In this document: piece after piece, positions 39,641-53,130 of the stretch
How positions within the stretch are numbered: the stretch's first letter is position 1
Layout: each line of letters opens with the position of its first letter
Assembly (NCBI RefSeq): GCF_021018805.1
Contig: NC_086251.1
Location: forward strand, 17,155,098-17,219,097
Origin: Prinia subflava
Taxonomy: Eukaryota > Chordata > Aves > Passeriformes > Cisticolidae
Direction of reading: 5' to 3'
Length of the DNA stretch: 64,000 bases
Made by a program: the position numbers and the translations under genes
The notes under the pieces: generated by a model
What the model saw: the letters and a program-made list of their open reading frames with translations, nothing else
The model's database searches: none
Told to the model about the DNA's origin: nothing

Positions 39641-41658
39641 GTACAATACCCCATTCGTGCTTCAGCCAAGTCTAGGCAAAATAATAAATAATAATTTCCA
39701 AGACTATTTCTACCCTGTGTAATTCTGTAATGTGTTTGAGGCAGAGAAGATACTAGATTAGTAAAATGTCAGTCAGAAACACAGAAAGCCTGCCCCTCTG
39801 CAGCTGCCCAAGGAGAGCTCTGGAGATAAATAGCTCAGCTATTTCTAACTGGCACATATTGTTCTATGGGATTATTAATGCCTGCTGCAAACTTGGCTTC
39901 CAGTGGGTGCCTTCTCTGGGATCAGTGGGTGTTCACAAAGCTTTTCCTTTGCAGAAGGTGTTAACAGCACTGCTTACAAGTAATATCCCCAGTGCCTTTA
40001 TTGTCATGGGGATTTCTGCAGATGGCACACAGTGGTGACTGTTAGTAATTTATAACGATTCCTTGCTCTTCTTCCTTCTTTTGCCTCTATGCAAGCGCTT
40101 CCTAATATTGGCCAGCTCCTGCATTATCCATAGCAAACAACCTGCAAGAAGCCTTGGCAAAGGAGTCCACATAGGATGGGCAGAACACCTCAGACAGGTG
40201 CACAGCTCAGGGGCAAATGCCAGCACAGCCTGAAGTCAAATGCACCAGCCGTGGGTAAGATGAACTGGCAGCCAGCCGCCAAGATAAAGGGCCTGCCTCC
40301 GAATTCAGCAATGTCACCAGGAGGAAAGGACAGTGGGGATGGCACAAGCTGGTGAACACAAGCAGGTGAACCAAATTGGACGGGCAAAAAAAGATGACAA
40401 GGAAGACACATACTAAAATGTACTTCACTACTTCAGGCTCTGTTCTGCTGACCTTGGCCAATGATTAATGTTACTTTGGAGCACATTTGCTCTTAATATG
40501 AATCCCTCTGGACTGTAACTGAGAAAAATGCCACTCAGGCTGTACTGGGAACCTGGGAGGTGGGGAATGTATTTTTACTGACATTTAAATAATTTTGTTT
40601 ATGCCTGAGTTTCATGCTGTGCTACTTTCTCTCTCAGGACCAGGTATCACACCTCCCTACTGTACAAACAAATGGCACATTCGAGTCGGTCATGCGGCTC
40701 CAAGGAAGTGCAGGAAAACGTGGGTGGAGAGAGGAACTGTTCAAACATGACAGATCTTTTCTTACCTGTTATTCTTCCTGACAGGTTAAGATCCATCTAC
40801 CAAGCTATTTGCAAGATGCAAAGAGCCCTAATCTTAGTTTACCAGAAAAAATCACACGGTGTGAGTTGTTGGAAGATTCAGGACTTCAGTGAGAGGAGTG
40901 GGAAGGACTGTAGTAGGCTGGTAAATGACAGACTGGAGCTACAGACTGAACCTGGAGAGAAGTTCCTGACCCAGAGCCTGATTCAAGGCCATAAGAGAAG
41001 CTCTTTGAAGCCAACTTGTGAATGCCCAGACTACAGTGAGCTTAGCTTTTGCTAAATCACAAGCTAACCAAATCTGCCAGAATATTTTAAAGGAAATAGC
41101 AGCCACTAGATCTGAAACTTCCTTTTAATTTGCTTTTCTTTCTGATATTTGCTTTTACACATCTACAGTTGTAGTATCTAATCTCTTCCCCATCTTTCCC
41201 TTCTTCCTGTTCTTACTTCACAGAGAATTTTCTACTGAATTCTGCCCATTATATTTCTCATTCATCTCCTAGTCTCTCAGTATTCCAGCCAAATCTGGGA
41301 TGCCCCAAATAGGGAATACCAGACCTTTAAAGAACACACCAGGAAAAAGCAGTTTGAGCTCAGCAGTTATTCAGTAAGCTCCAGTCACAGCTGATCACTA
41401 CCTCCCACACAAACATGGCATGTTCCTGGCCTGAGTCAAAATCTAAGCTGCTTTTCCTGAGGGAGCGGGGCCATCATTTTCTATCACCATCCTCTACGTG
41501 CACCTGGGCACTAGCTATTTACACCAGTTGGCACTTCCAGTCATCCAAATACTTCACATAATTCATAAGCCTAAAGCAGTAAACACCCACCTTCCTACCA
41601 TTTATATCTTTCCCCAGGAGAACTCAGCTTGGAGACAGCATTAAGGTTTCTGCTTTTT

Positions 41659-41735
41659 ACCCAATTTTCCAGCTGGGTTAACTGAGGCATGCCGAGGTCA
41701 AGTGACTCGCCCAAGGCCAGGCAGTCAGCTGCTTA
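41659..41735 (+). mobile_element. MIR-like CORE-SINE core, well preserved
   Basis: ACCCAATTTTCCAGCTGGGT, TAACTGAGGCATGCC, GAGGTCAAGTGACTCGCCCA and AGGCCAGGCAGTCAGCTG match the MIR core almost motif by motif (cccattttacagatgagg, aaactgaggcacag, gaggttaagtgacttgccca, aggtcacacagctag). It is the best preserved MIR-like copy in the window and abuts a CG-rich segment. Confidence 0.8.
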
Positions 41736-41830
41736 GCCATCCCCGCATCCCGGGCGCTGCCGGTCCTGCGGACATTTGCTTCAGCCGCCGGACCACGAGG
41801 CGGGATCCCTCCCAGCTGTCCTACGTGGCA
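41736..41830. other. Short CpG-rich segment adjoining the MIR-like element
   Basis: About 90 bases contain several CG dinucleotides (CCCGCATCCCGGGCGC, CCGGTCCTGCGG, CAGCCGCCGGACCACGAGGCG), in contrast to the AT-rich surroundings. It is too short for a CpG island by usual criteria. Whether it is a small regulatory element is unknown. Confidence 0.5.
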
Positions 41831-42979
41831 CACAACACCTACAGGCCAGAGGAATCTTTGGCTTCCAGCTAGAAGAGGTGCTGGAAGGGAAGGAAAAGAG
41901 CAGGAGGTGGTGTGGTGGGGATGGAGCTGTAATAGGGGCTGACGCAGGTGTGGGAATTCTCATTTAGGAAACAAACAGCTGCTCTTGGTGACAGACAGAG
42001 CCTGGAACTGATCAGCTTTAGAAAGAATGACACTTAAGTGTGCTTCAGAGCCTTGGACAGGCAGATGCATGGAGCTTGCTAAAGATGTGCCTTCCACAGC
42101 CCCGCAAAACCAGAGAGCCTCAATGGGAAAAGGGGTTTAGACTGTGATGGGGACTCTACAAATGGATTACCTCAGTTCACACGAAAAGTAGCTCCCACCG
42201 AAAAGTGAGGGAGGTAGAAACTGCATCATGCTGCAGCTATGGGTTTTATTAGCAACAGAGATATTGAAAGAGAAAACTTCACAGATTGTACTCAGAAACT
42301 TATGCCTTTTGGGGGAAGTTCAGCTAAATACAGTCCTCCATTTATTTAAATACATAGAACAAAATTTGTCAAATAAATAGGAGGAACGGTGGCACACAAA
42401 CTAAAGCCAAACCCACTCTGCTCCAGGCAGCACTCCCTCCCACCTTATTGCCCAGCTCCACAACAAATTACAGAAAACAGCCTATTCTCTCCTTAGGATA
42501 AATAACCTTGTGGCCCAAAACCAGGAGAAGATTTACTAGGGGTTATAATTGCAACTGCAGTCCTAACACCTACCCTCACCTGATCAGCACCTCCCAGTGC
42601 GCCTTCTGGGCTCCCAGGCACATGATGTAGCTGCAATCACAGGATTGCACTTATTATGAACTAGGAATGTGACAAGATCAGGCTCTCAAACTTACCATAA
42701 AAGGCCACTCACTTGCAACTGGTAGAGTTTACACTTCTGTACCTTTGAATTTGCCTATGATTTCTTATTGGGGCTGGATTTAGTTTTGTAAAGCAGTTTT
42801 CTTTCTCCTCTAGAATTTACAGGATAAAGCATATTCTCCTCACAGCTATGTGTCTAGTTCCTTCTCTGCACAAAAAAACAGATTTTAGAAAAGAGAAGCA
42901 TTCTCAGATTGCTCTGCACAGGAAGTGTACTAAAATCTCCCTGTTCAGCAGATAATGTAAAGGGTATTACATTCTAGGG

Positions 42980-42994
42980 AAAAAAAAAAAAAAA
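42980..42994. repeat. Poly(A) run of 15
   Basis: This is a plus-strand homopolymer in intron 2, with no element recognised beside it. Confidence 0.8.
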
Positions 42995-43448
42995 TTCTTG
43001 GTTCAGAATAAGATGTTCTACATGTGGAGCTAGTTCTGAGGCATTGTAAGAAGCTTCTGTTTGAACAACTATTCCTGATAGTTTCCTTATCTACACAAAT
43101 CCTATAGGCAACCTCACAAAATTACAAACAATGTACAAGAGAAATACTATTCTTACTTGCCACTGTGAACAACAGTGATTAAAATACAGACCTCAGAGCC
43201 AAGACTCTAGACAGGTTTCTTTTCAGACCTTCAGAAAGGACAAGGAAACCCCCCAAACCAGCCACTATTGAGGCCTTTAACGAGGTTAGGCTATTACCAG
43301 CCCCCTCTCACCTCCCCATGTCTGTCAGCTGTTCTTGCATCTGCATACCCTCCTTATTCCTTATTTTAGTCCTTCAGCAGAATCAACACAAGTGAACCCT
43401 GTGCCTGCACCTCAGCCTCTCCCATTCATTTTAAACTGTCCCTATCAA

Positions 43449-43467
43449 TTTAAACTGCCAGTTTAAA
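43449..43467. repeat. TTTAAACTG palindrome
   Basis: TTTAAACTG, one C, then CAGTTTAAA form a perfect inverted repeat with a single central base. A further direct copy of TTTAAACTG lies about 20 bases to the left. Confidence 0.85.
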
Positions 43468-46421
43468 AGCTAATGTGCCTGATGGACCTCCTCTTCTGCC
43501 AGCTCTGAGATGGGAACAGTAATGGACAGTAAGAGGATGTTAACATCCTAAAACACTGCAGGAGGCCAGAGCCCCCGGTCCCATTTGGTGGGACAATGAA
43601 GAGCAGGCTTTGATCACTGTTTAGTAAACTGGATTACTGGTAAAAAATCTGCAGAATGTTTCTTTTCTCCCACACTCAGCTGCTCTGTCTTGGGCAGAAT
43701 ATCCCTAAAAAACCAAAACCTGATTTAGCACATTATGGATCCAGCAGAAAAAGGAAACAGCTGAGAAGCATGCCAAAGCCAAATGCCACCAAAAAGCAAG
43801 AGATCTTCCTTCCTTCTAAGCTGCATAGTCCATGAGCTGTGAGGGGAAGTTTCCAGCCCTTCTTTCTGATTGCCACCCTCGTCCTTCACACTACAAAGCT
43901 ATTTCTGCATGTTTGCTTCTTATTTGACTCAGTGTTGGCTGCTGACAATTTAAAATAAAAGAAACTATTGAAAAGATGCAAGACAGTGCCTGTACAGAAC
44001 CTACTGAACACTTTGTTCACTAAGTCTGTGCCCATTTCTGTTTGGTCTTTCTAAAGACCACCAGGCAAGATATGAGGCATTATTTTCTGTGCATATCCGC
44101 TATTTATGTGAAAAGAGTTCCTTATTTACCTCTTCCCTCTCCTGCTTGAAAAAGCTAGTCAGCTAAGGAGGGAGTAAGACAACAAGGGATACAAACTAGA
44201 AACAGTGAATATAAACCAGCAACTAATATGAATGATTTTGCTAATACCACATTTCTGAAAAATTGCTTAGTCCCAAATGCGTCACTGTAATGCTGACAAA
44301 CAGATTCATGGAAGCTTCAGTAAGTTCACAAACTAGCATCCTGATCGTGAACCCGGAAGCAGAGACCAGACCTAAATTCTTTTGAAATTAATATAATAAC
44401 CAAATTTGCTGAGGAATATGCTCCAGGGAACTTTGCATTTAGGTCAGCAAGAAAGACAAAAGATACTAAAAAGGCATTTCCCATTTCAGAGTTCTTCTAT
44501 CACCAGCACAACTTAAAGACAGGGGTGTATCTACACTAAATACTGCAGAGGGTTTATTATAACTAAAGCAGTATATTGTTTGTGTCTGACATACTGCCAA
44601 GCAAGGAGAAAACTGGGTTGTACAGGGCTCTCTATACCAGGCTGCAGATGTCTGAAGTTAAGATGGAAACCAGAAATTAAAGTCTCAGCAAGGTAAAACA
44701 AAAATGCCTTTCCTGGAAGCTGAGTGCTGGCAGGAAGGGACCTTGGTAGTGCATTCAGGCTGTGCACAATAACTTGGAGCACATAACTGGCTGCAGTGAT
44801 TTACACGCCAGCACAGCAGTGGGTGCAGATTTCAGTTGTGCTGATAGAGGCAGAATAACTCCTGGAAATGAGATGCCAGCCAGCACACAGCAAAAGGTAG
44901 ATGAAGGCCCCTAAAGTGCTTCAGATTGGAAATTACATCCTCCTCTGCTGCATGAATAATTGTTTGGCTTCCATTAGGATGCCTCTCAATTTCTATCACA
45001 GTTTTGTTGATGTACAAACAATGTCCCCTTTTTTATAACATGGACAGTTCCCCTCTCCCCTAATGGTCTTGGTTTACACCCTTGGTGTCGAGAATCAGCT
45101 GGCTATAAAGTCAAGGAAAGACAGTTAACAACAATAAAATAGAGTAAAAGACATGGCTACAAAAGAAACAAAATGACTGGAAAATTAGCTCCTTCCCCTG
45201 AAAAGTGTGTAGCTGAACAACTCAAAACACAGATTTTCAGATAAACAGGTTTTAGTTCCAAAGGCTCCTTGAAATTAAGACAAGTAAAATTTGTGTGGAC
45301 ATTCTGCAAGCTGTGAGGCAAAGGGTCTGAAGAAAGCAAGTCAGAAGCTTGGAGCACACTCATTCAACTGACAGGTAATTTTTAATGCCACCTATTTAAA
45401 AGTACTTTGCTATGCAATACATTGGTGTCATGCAAGATTAGTTGCCCTTGAAGATTTGAGGACAAAAGACCCATTTAGGGAGGCACACTGTGATTGTGTT
45501 GGAGCAAGAGCATTTTTACAAATGACCACTGTGTTTGAACCCCCAATCTGAGACCTCATTGAAGAAGGTATTTTTTAGACTGTGTGACTGAAATGTAACC
45601 CTTGACAGCTTCTGTAGAGGTGTCAGCCTTCTAAGGCTGGACTCGGAGGAGGAAGGTATGCTGCCACCTGAGATGGCACGAAGATAGGAAAAGAGGGACC
45701 ACAGGGCTCTGCAGAAGGAGTTCCTGCCTTCAGTGGCTTTATTTCTTTTTGCTCTCAGCACTGTTGCACAGAGCTGGCCACCACCATATGGGCCTCTGTC
45801 ATATAACACATACACAGGGAACTGACAGTGCATCTTTGCACTCACTATGAAGTCCACTTGCATTGAAAGGTGTCCATACATTGCTGGATTTTCATCCCAA
45901 GCTTTGCCTTCTGCTTCCATGCCCCAGCTCCTGGCTATCATGGCTAATCCAAAGACACCATAAATTTACTACAAAGGGACTAATTTCCCTTTGCAGGTAC
46001 TCATATAAAAAGCTGAGTACTGCAAAATTTGTTCCGGTATCAATCGGACCTGAACTTACTGGCTAATTAAATTTATTCCTGCCCATGACAATTGGGTTAC
46101 TGCCCAAGCTCAGGAACAGATTTTTAAAATACCAAAAACAATTCTTGACATACCTCTCCATAGCTCAAAGTGATAACAAAACACAGGTGCTAGAGAAGAA
46201 TCAGTTGCTGATAAGAAGTCAAACTTTATTCAAACTTCTGAAACAGAGAGACTACAAATGCTGCTTTTATAGGAACAGTTTTTTAACAGAGGCCAAGTGA
46301 AAAAATAAATGACAACTAACCATCAACATTATATGTTCACGCAGCACAGCCAGAATGAAACAGATAAAAAGAAATTAAAAATAAATTTCAATACTATAAA
46401 TTAAAAGATGCCACAGAAGGT

Positions 46422-46434
46422 ATGCAAATTGCAT
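46422..46434. promoter_or_regulatory. Octamer/POU dimer-like site
   Basis: ATGCAAATTGCAT contains a perfect octamer motif (ATGCAAAT) and is an inverted repeat with a one-base centre, a form suited to POU-domain dimers. This is a motif match only. Confidence 0.3.
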
Positions 46435-48422
46435 GCCACAAGGTCTTGTTTTTTGTTTACAAAGAATGTGTTTTCAGTTTGATGGAGAGGCATCATTACG
46501 GAGGGAATTTGAGGCATTTTAAATAGCAGAAGCACTCATTAAGTATTCATTTTTAACAGGAAGACTGGAAAAAAAAATTAAAATTAATGAGGAAGATGAA
46601 GTGTGGGGGGGGAACTTTGAAGATGACAGCTTCTTGCTAAAAAAAGACACACTTGATATTAATCGCAAGCAGTTCATACACATGCATTACTCCTAACTCC
46701 ACTGTCACAACGTCCAGCACAAGTCCACAGCTGCTCCACGTTCACTTCATGTTAAGGTACTTGGCAAAGCAGACAAAGCACAGTGTTGCCCTCAGACACC
46801 ATGAAAACAAAGATGTGGAGTGAATCACCAGGGAAAGGACATGGCAGAGCCAGTTTTAAACCCCAGTGATTGGATATACTGCAATAGCAACTATGGGAGA
46901 CCCTCAGAAAGAGGCAGAGCTATAGTCTGTATCAAAAGCTTAAAATTATTATAAGCAATTTCTGAGTAGAAAAGCACAAGTATTTTTGTTATACCACTAT
47001 CATAGATTTTCTGTAAACAAATGAATTTTTTCTGGGCCAATTTGTAGCTGGCACATTAGAACACTATAAGACCTTTTAGATCTCTTAAAAAAAATCTGCC
47101 TGGTTTAAGACCTCGTGATCTGGACATCAGAGAGATCTTCTCAAACATCCTTTCCTATCTCTGAATTTTAAAAGAAGGAAGAAACCAAGTCACCTTTCTT
47201 TAAATACACACAAGACTAGACTGTTTAATTGATGTACAACACACAAGTTTTAGAAAATTCAGTCTAAATTCAGCTGTCAATTTGTTCTTCACTATCCTCA
47301 CATAGTAAAATAAAGTTTCGATTACTCCTATAAAAATATTTGTTTGCTTATTTTAAGTGTTCATATTCTTGAAGAAGGGTCTGGGGGGCAAGGGGGTCTG
47401 GTTCAGGCTTGCTATAAAAAATGGTCATTACAAAGTGCAGATGTGGACAAGCCTTTCTTTTCTCTGGATCTCTTAGTTTAGAGTAAAAACTTGGATCTGG
47501 AAAAGATTTATTATCCAAGCTGAACGGACCCTGGCAGTGGTAGAGTAGAAAGCCTCCTGGACAAGTGTAAAACGCCTGGGACAAAGACGAGCAAAAGCAT
47601 AAAACAGAAGTTACTGCAGGGAACAGGTGTAACAGGAGTTGGATGAAGATGTTTGGAGGAATGAACATTTGACTTTGGTCTTATTTCACACAGAATCTCC
47701 CAGAAGATTACTTCATGCTAAACACTTTTCTCACTAGAGTTACATTTGAGTGATGCTTTTCTTGTGATGCATTGACCATTCCCACTGTCCCCTGTGAGTT
47801 CTTCTCCTGATCCAGCAGAACCTCATGCAGAAGAGGTCCCCAGCATGCCAGACAGAAACATGACTCTGCTGAGAAACACCTTTCTGAAATCATGTCCAGG
47901 CCTGTTCCAAAGTCCACCAAGATCAGTGGCAAGACTTCCTGGGAATTTTAGTGAGCTGAGGCAGGCCTACATAAGCCTAAGCTCATTCAGAGGAGAACTA
48001 AGAAATCTCCATGCTGGGCAGAGATGTCTCAGCTAGCTCCAAACAAGCTGTCTAATGAGCCCAAGCTGAGTGCTGCCCTGATATGACTCTCATGTTCCTG
48101 TCCCCACATGGGCACATGCAGAGCTAACTCAGGTGTCCCTGCATGATCTCGTATTGCATCATGCAGACATACCCTAGCTGCTTTGCTGCTTTATAGCAGC
48201 AGCAACAGAATAGGCAGTCCACAACTACAGGATTACTTCTTATTAATATTTTCCCCTTTAAGGTTTGGCATCTTCAACAATCCTAAATGAAAATGGATTG
48301 AACATACTGCATGAAAATTCTCCTTTAGGACTCAATTGACCCAAATACACAGTTCTCTTGCTCTGAATTCCCCAGTATGGTGCAGGGAGATAAACTGCTC
48401 TGTTTTCTCTTTCTCTCTTGCC

Positions 48423-48441
48423 TTTTTTTTTTTTTTTTTTT
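48423..48441. repeat. Poly(T) run of 19
   Basis: This plus-strand homopolymer runs into a C/T-rich stretch ending in GCATTGCAG, which resembles a splice acceptor on the plus strand. No exon follows that I can recognise. Confidence 0.8.
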
Positions 48442-51400
48442 CCTCTTTCTTTCATAATGCTGCATTGCAGGACCAGATTTTCTGACTATTATGCAGTATC
48501 TTATTTTGATGATCCTTTTCTCAAATTAAATGATTCTGGTAGTCTGAGGAAAATCAGGAAAGATCTGTCTCCTGCTCAGAGGGGGTAGGTAATGCCTTTC
48601 CATAATAGGTTAGCTTAAAAGCATCCATACAGCCAGAAAAGTGGCTGCACTTCAGGGGACTGCCAACACGACTATATTCAGACAGTGGCATGACAACACG
48701 TAACTAAAAAAAGCCGCAGCCACAGAAGTCCCCACCGTTGATGCAGTGACAGCATGAAAACACAATTTTCACTGGTTCAGCCTGCCTGGCGCAGGGTGAG
48801 AGGAACGAGCAAGGCTCTGTTCCCAACAGCAGTGCTGAGCTGGGATTGCGTAAGCATTTTCACAGTGCGGCTGGCACAGCTTTAAAAGAACCTCCTCTTG
48901 CTCCCTGTTGAGCATTCGTAGAGGATTCTGCGTAGCCAAATGACACAAACAAGGTTTAAACACTCCTATCATCCTTGCAGGGTAAGCACAGCCATGACAG
49001 GAGTAATACCTGCTTTGGTTCCTGAACAACTAACCTTCAGGTGTGAAAGCTTTACCTTCAGGTACCTCTACCCAGTAAGCGAGTTTCCAAAACAAGCAAA
49101 TGGAAAATATTTTTTCTCACTTGCAAGCTTGGACACATTTGAGCTACAAAGCATGGAGGAGAAAAAAAAATCAACAACAAATAAGCAGGAAAACCTAAAA
49201 TACCACTAGTTTTTACAGATACATTTAGAAGCAGAATCAAACTGCAAAACTGGCTCTTCCAGCTCCTCAGGAAACCTGCACAAGCATCTAAAAACTGCAA
49301 GAACACTCAAGGTCATAAGCAAGCTCTTTTTGGAGAGAAGTTGCCTTCTGACTATAGTAATAAACTCCGCAAAGTAGAGCCTTGTATTGCAGATGAGATG
49401 ACTGGGAGATCCCTAAATCAAATAGCAAACTATGAACACTGCACATAAATAAGAGCTTTATTGAGTCCTGTCTCTGACATTCACACACAACAGGAGAGCT
49501 GAAATGGGAAAGCTGGTCACTGCTCTGCTTTGAGTTGCTATACATTAGCACCAAGCCTACTTTTCTTATTTTGGCAAACTATGTTTAGTCCAGCTTTCAA
49601 GACCCCAACACAACTGAGTGATAGGCCAGCATGGTTATATAACCCCACATCAGTACAGAAAAGGAGGAAAAGGCAGCACTGATTATAGTTTGCTTCCACC
49701 AAGCTACTCTTGCTAGCTCTATACTGCAAGAGCTTTACCAGAATAATAGAAGAGCTTGTGGAGAAGAGCTCTCAACACTGTGGATACTGCCCATGTATCC
49801 TCACAATTCTGGCTGAAACTCCTGAAGTCCTCATCTCAGAACCAGGGCATGTAAAAAGGCAGAAGGTACCTGAGAAGTAACAACTTTGAGATCTCCCAAA
49901 TTTGGGGGCTGATATCTCCCAGCACACCTCTCCTTTTCCAGCTCAAGCTCAGGACTCCTCTGAAACAGAGAGCCCTGTCCTACAGTAACATAAAGCATGG
50001 CTGTGGACAGCAGGAAGCTCTGCAGATCCTAAAACAATGGCCTGTTCCTGGCATCTGCTTTGCCTTGTTTTCCTATGGAAAGACACGTCGGGCCACACTG
50101 TGAGTTATGCAACCTGCACTTACTCAGCTGTTGGCTGGCTTTGACAGAAAAAGTCCACAGCATCCACAGCAGAGACTTCCCAAGGTGCTTACTGCAGAAA
50201 CAGAGCCTTGGGATACAACAGAATGGAAGAAAGGACTGGTCACAGCTTAGTAAATGAGGAGGGAATGCCACAAACTAAAGAAAGTTCACTACAGGAAAAT
50301 GAATGGTAATGAAACCTTGCAAGAGAATAGTTTTCCACAACACTGGGAGTCTTAGTTGACATGGGATTGCCATATGAAGCCCAAACAGGAAAAAAGGCTT
50401 CTGGTAGTCCAATTAGTCACCCAAAGTATTTCTGACACTGTTGTGACATGAAGAACTACTTGGAAAGTCTGATCTGTTATTTGCACAAAAAAAGAGTAAG
50501 GCTAGCAGAAAAGGATGAAACAGTCTGTCAGTTAAGTACATCATTTGTTCAACTTGTAGTGGAAGGTGAATGAAAAGGAAAATAATGGAAATGAGCTGCG
50601 GATATGTTTCAAACTATAACTAGAGCACAAGGTGAAACAGGGAGCAGAATTTTCCCTGTTTCTTATGGATATATGAATACTGTAACAAAGCCTTTTCGAC
50701 TTGCACAGAATCTTGCTCTCCAAAATCAAGGCAAAAAGTAGTCTCAGCAGCTACAGGTTTTCTAAAGTAATAGTTTATAATGTTGCAGCCCAGGACTCCT
50801 AACATGAAAATAGAAAACTGGCCCCATTTTCCACTCATGATAGTTCATCATTATAGGAAATAATATAGAACAGAAATGCACTAAGCTTGCAGATATCTGA
50901 AACAAAAGTTTGATTGCAGAGCTGGGGAAATACAAAAGCAGGCAAAGAGAAAGACACACACAACCAAAGATTCAGAGGCTGAACTGTTCCAGGAAGTAGA
51001 AAGTTCAGCCTTTGTCTGTGATTAAGTGGTTGATTTTGCAAAGTTGGGCAGGTGTCAAGAACTGGTGAATTGAGGGCAACAGAGAGCTACAGTACCAGGT
51101 GAGAACAGAGCAGTCGAGGGGATAAAAACAGCTGCCACAAAGTCTGTTTTCTCTTGGGTTTCCTACTTAACTTTTAGGCTAAATATACTTTTTAGCTAAC
51201 CTATTCTGTGGAGCTAATTCCCTGGAAGTGCTGGGAACCCACTAAGACTGCAGCCTGATATGTTGAGGAGCTGATGGGTCTTTACCTGTGCAGTGTCCTT
51301 TCAGATTCTGCACTTAACGAGGCCCAGAAGAAGCCAGCCCTGCTGAAAGCATTGTATGCACATATTTACACGTACCTCATAGCAGATGGCCAGCACATAT

Positions 51401-52923
51401 CCCAAAGCAAGTGCCAGACTTACCAGGGAGTGTGCAACAGCAAAGAGGAATGAAAGGCAAATTACTACACAAACAGGGAAAAACACGCCACCTTAGATTT
51501 TGAAGCTGTGAATGGCTGAAGGACAACAGCCCCTCTGATACAATATTGTGACCTTTGCTGCCTCCAAAGCTGGCCTTGCATGAAGCAGCCACACATCCTC
51601 CAAGGGAACTGAAGCCATATAGGTACCATCAGATATAACACATTGCGTATGGTTTGTGCTGCAGTATATTTTAGGAATTCATTTATGGTCCATGCTACGT
51701 ACATACTGCTTTTTCAAGGGCACAACTTCTAAAGTATACATACACATCTACAAACAACTGATTACAACCTCCTCCAGTTCTGCTCCAGTTTTCTCATCTA
51801 TATATTTTTGTGACTGCACTGTACCAGCAGACCCATCGGGCAAATTCAAGTCTGTGGGAGGAGATTAATTTACAAAGCCATGCAGCCCATGCCCTTTGGT
51901 GCTTTGGGTGAGACGTCAAGATCCCACAGGAACCTCTGTGTTCCTTCTCACATCACTGTGGCATGCACGGAGAGGGAGGTGCCCAGGAGCAAAGAACATT
52001 TAGCATAATGACTCAGATGGGTGGCCAGCAGTTTAAACCAGCCACTTGATGTTACTATAATGAGGATTCAGTTTAACAGTTGTTCTGCATTCATGGAAAT
52101 CCCTCCCATCCTCAGGAAATCACTTAAAAATAAGATGAACTAAAATCAAATCATCTGTTTGAGAAGAAGGAGGCTATGGCTTGGAAAATGCATAAAATGG
52201 GTGGAGTGAAAATGCCCATGGGTGAGTAAAAATTATTTATCACAGCAAGAGGATCAGGGAGCCTCTGAGCTCTATCTCAGGGATGACACAGCATAAAAGA
52301 ACTCCTGCAGAAATTAGCTGCAGTTCTGCTGAATCCAACAGGACTAGAATCCTCTTATGATAACTCTGAGATTAGACCAGCATGTTTTATATGCATTTTG
52401 AGCCACAGAAGTCTTGATTGAAATTTAATGGAAGTTATTTCCATGATGAGTAGCAGAATTACGTCATATGCCACTTGTTCACCAGGCGATAAATACCTGT
52501 CATCTATTGTCTACTAAATCCATTAAAAAATTCCCACAATACATTCTGATGTATCCAGGAGCAATCCTCATCTTTCAACTACTATTTCATTAGCTTCCTG
52601 AGTCTCATAATGAAAACTAATTCATTGAAACGTATTCTCAGGAACATGCCTGGCCTATAAAATCTTGAAAGACATTCACAATTTCTATAAGGATTAAGTA
52701 TAGGCTTCAAGCTTAGGTTATGTAAACATCTATATATGTATTAAATCTATCAAGACATAACCTTTTTGCCATGCCCTGAATTATTTAATTCTGCTTGGCT
52801 GTCCCAAATCTCCCATTACATTGTGTGCTGCAGGTCTAGGCATTTGTACTCCTGATCATAAAAATAATGCCTGAAATGCTGATATACCTTGGCTGAGAGA
52901 TTGTAACTTTGAAAAACCATATC

Positions 52924-52936
52924 TGCATATGCAAAT
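52924..52936. promoter_or_regulatory. MORE-like POU dimer site
   Basis: TGCATATGCAAAT includes the 10-base palindrome TGCATATGCA and a perfect octamer ATGCAAAT, close to the MORE element bound by POU homodimers. It stands alone, so function is uncertain. Confidence 0.3.
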
Positions 52937-53116
52937 ACAGGACCTGGTGATTCTGACTGGCTATTTACAGCACTTTATTTAAATCAGGTTGTGTTAAATT
53001 CTGTCCTAGTGAAGGTCAGAGAGCAGGTATCAGATTATTAGACGATGATGGCAGGACTGTGGCATCTTATTTCAGATTAAGGATGCACACAACCCCTAGC
53101 TTTCTTTTAATTTAAT

Positions 53117-53130
53117 CTTTTAATTAAAAG
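53117..53130. repeat. Perfect 14-base AT-rich palindrome
   Basis: CTTTTAATTAAAAG is its own reverse complement. It sits in AT-rich DNA, where such palindromes arise by chance fairly often. Confidence 0.85.

Noticed and set aside
45516..45941. 141-codon minus-strand open frame
   Set aside because: I considered a retroelement or nested gene, but no catalytic motif, repeat boundary or splice site supports it.
47348..47668. 106-codon minus-strand open frame with protein-like composition
   Set aside because: It has no known motif and no acceptor/donor pair in phase. It could be an unannotated exon, but I cannot support that.
48423..48470. Poly(T) plus CAG resembling a plus-strand splice acceptor
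   Set aside because: No open, recognisable exon or donor follows.
51301..51486. Hydrophobic minus-strand frame resembling a membrane segment
   Set aside because: It is only 61 codons, with no family match and no gene context.
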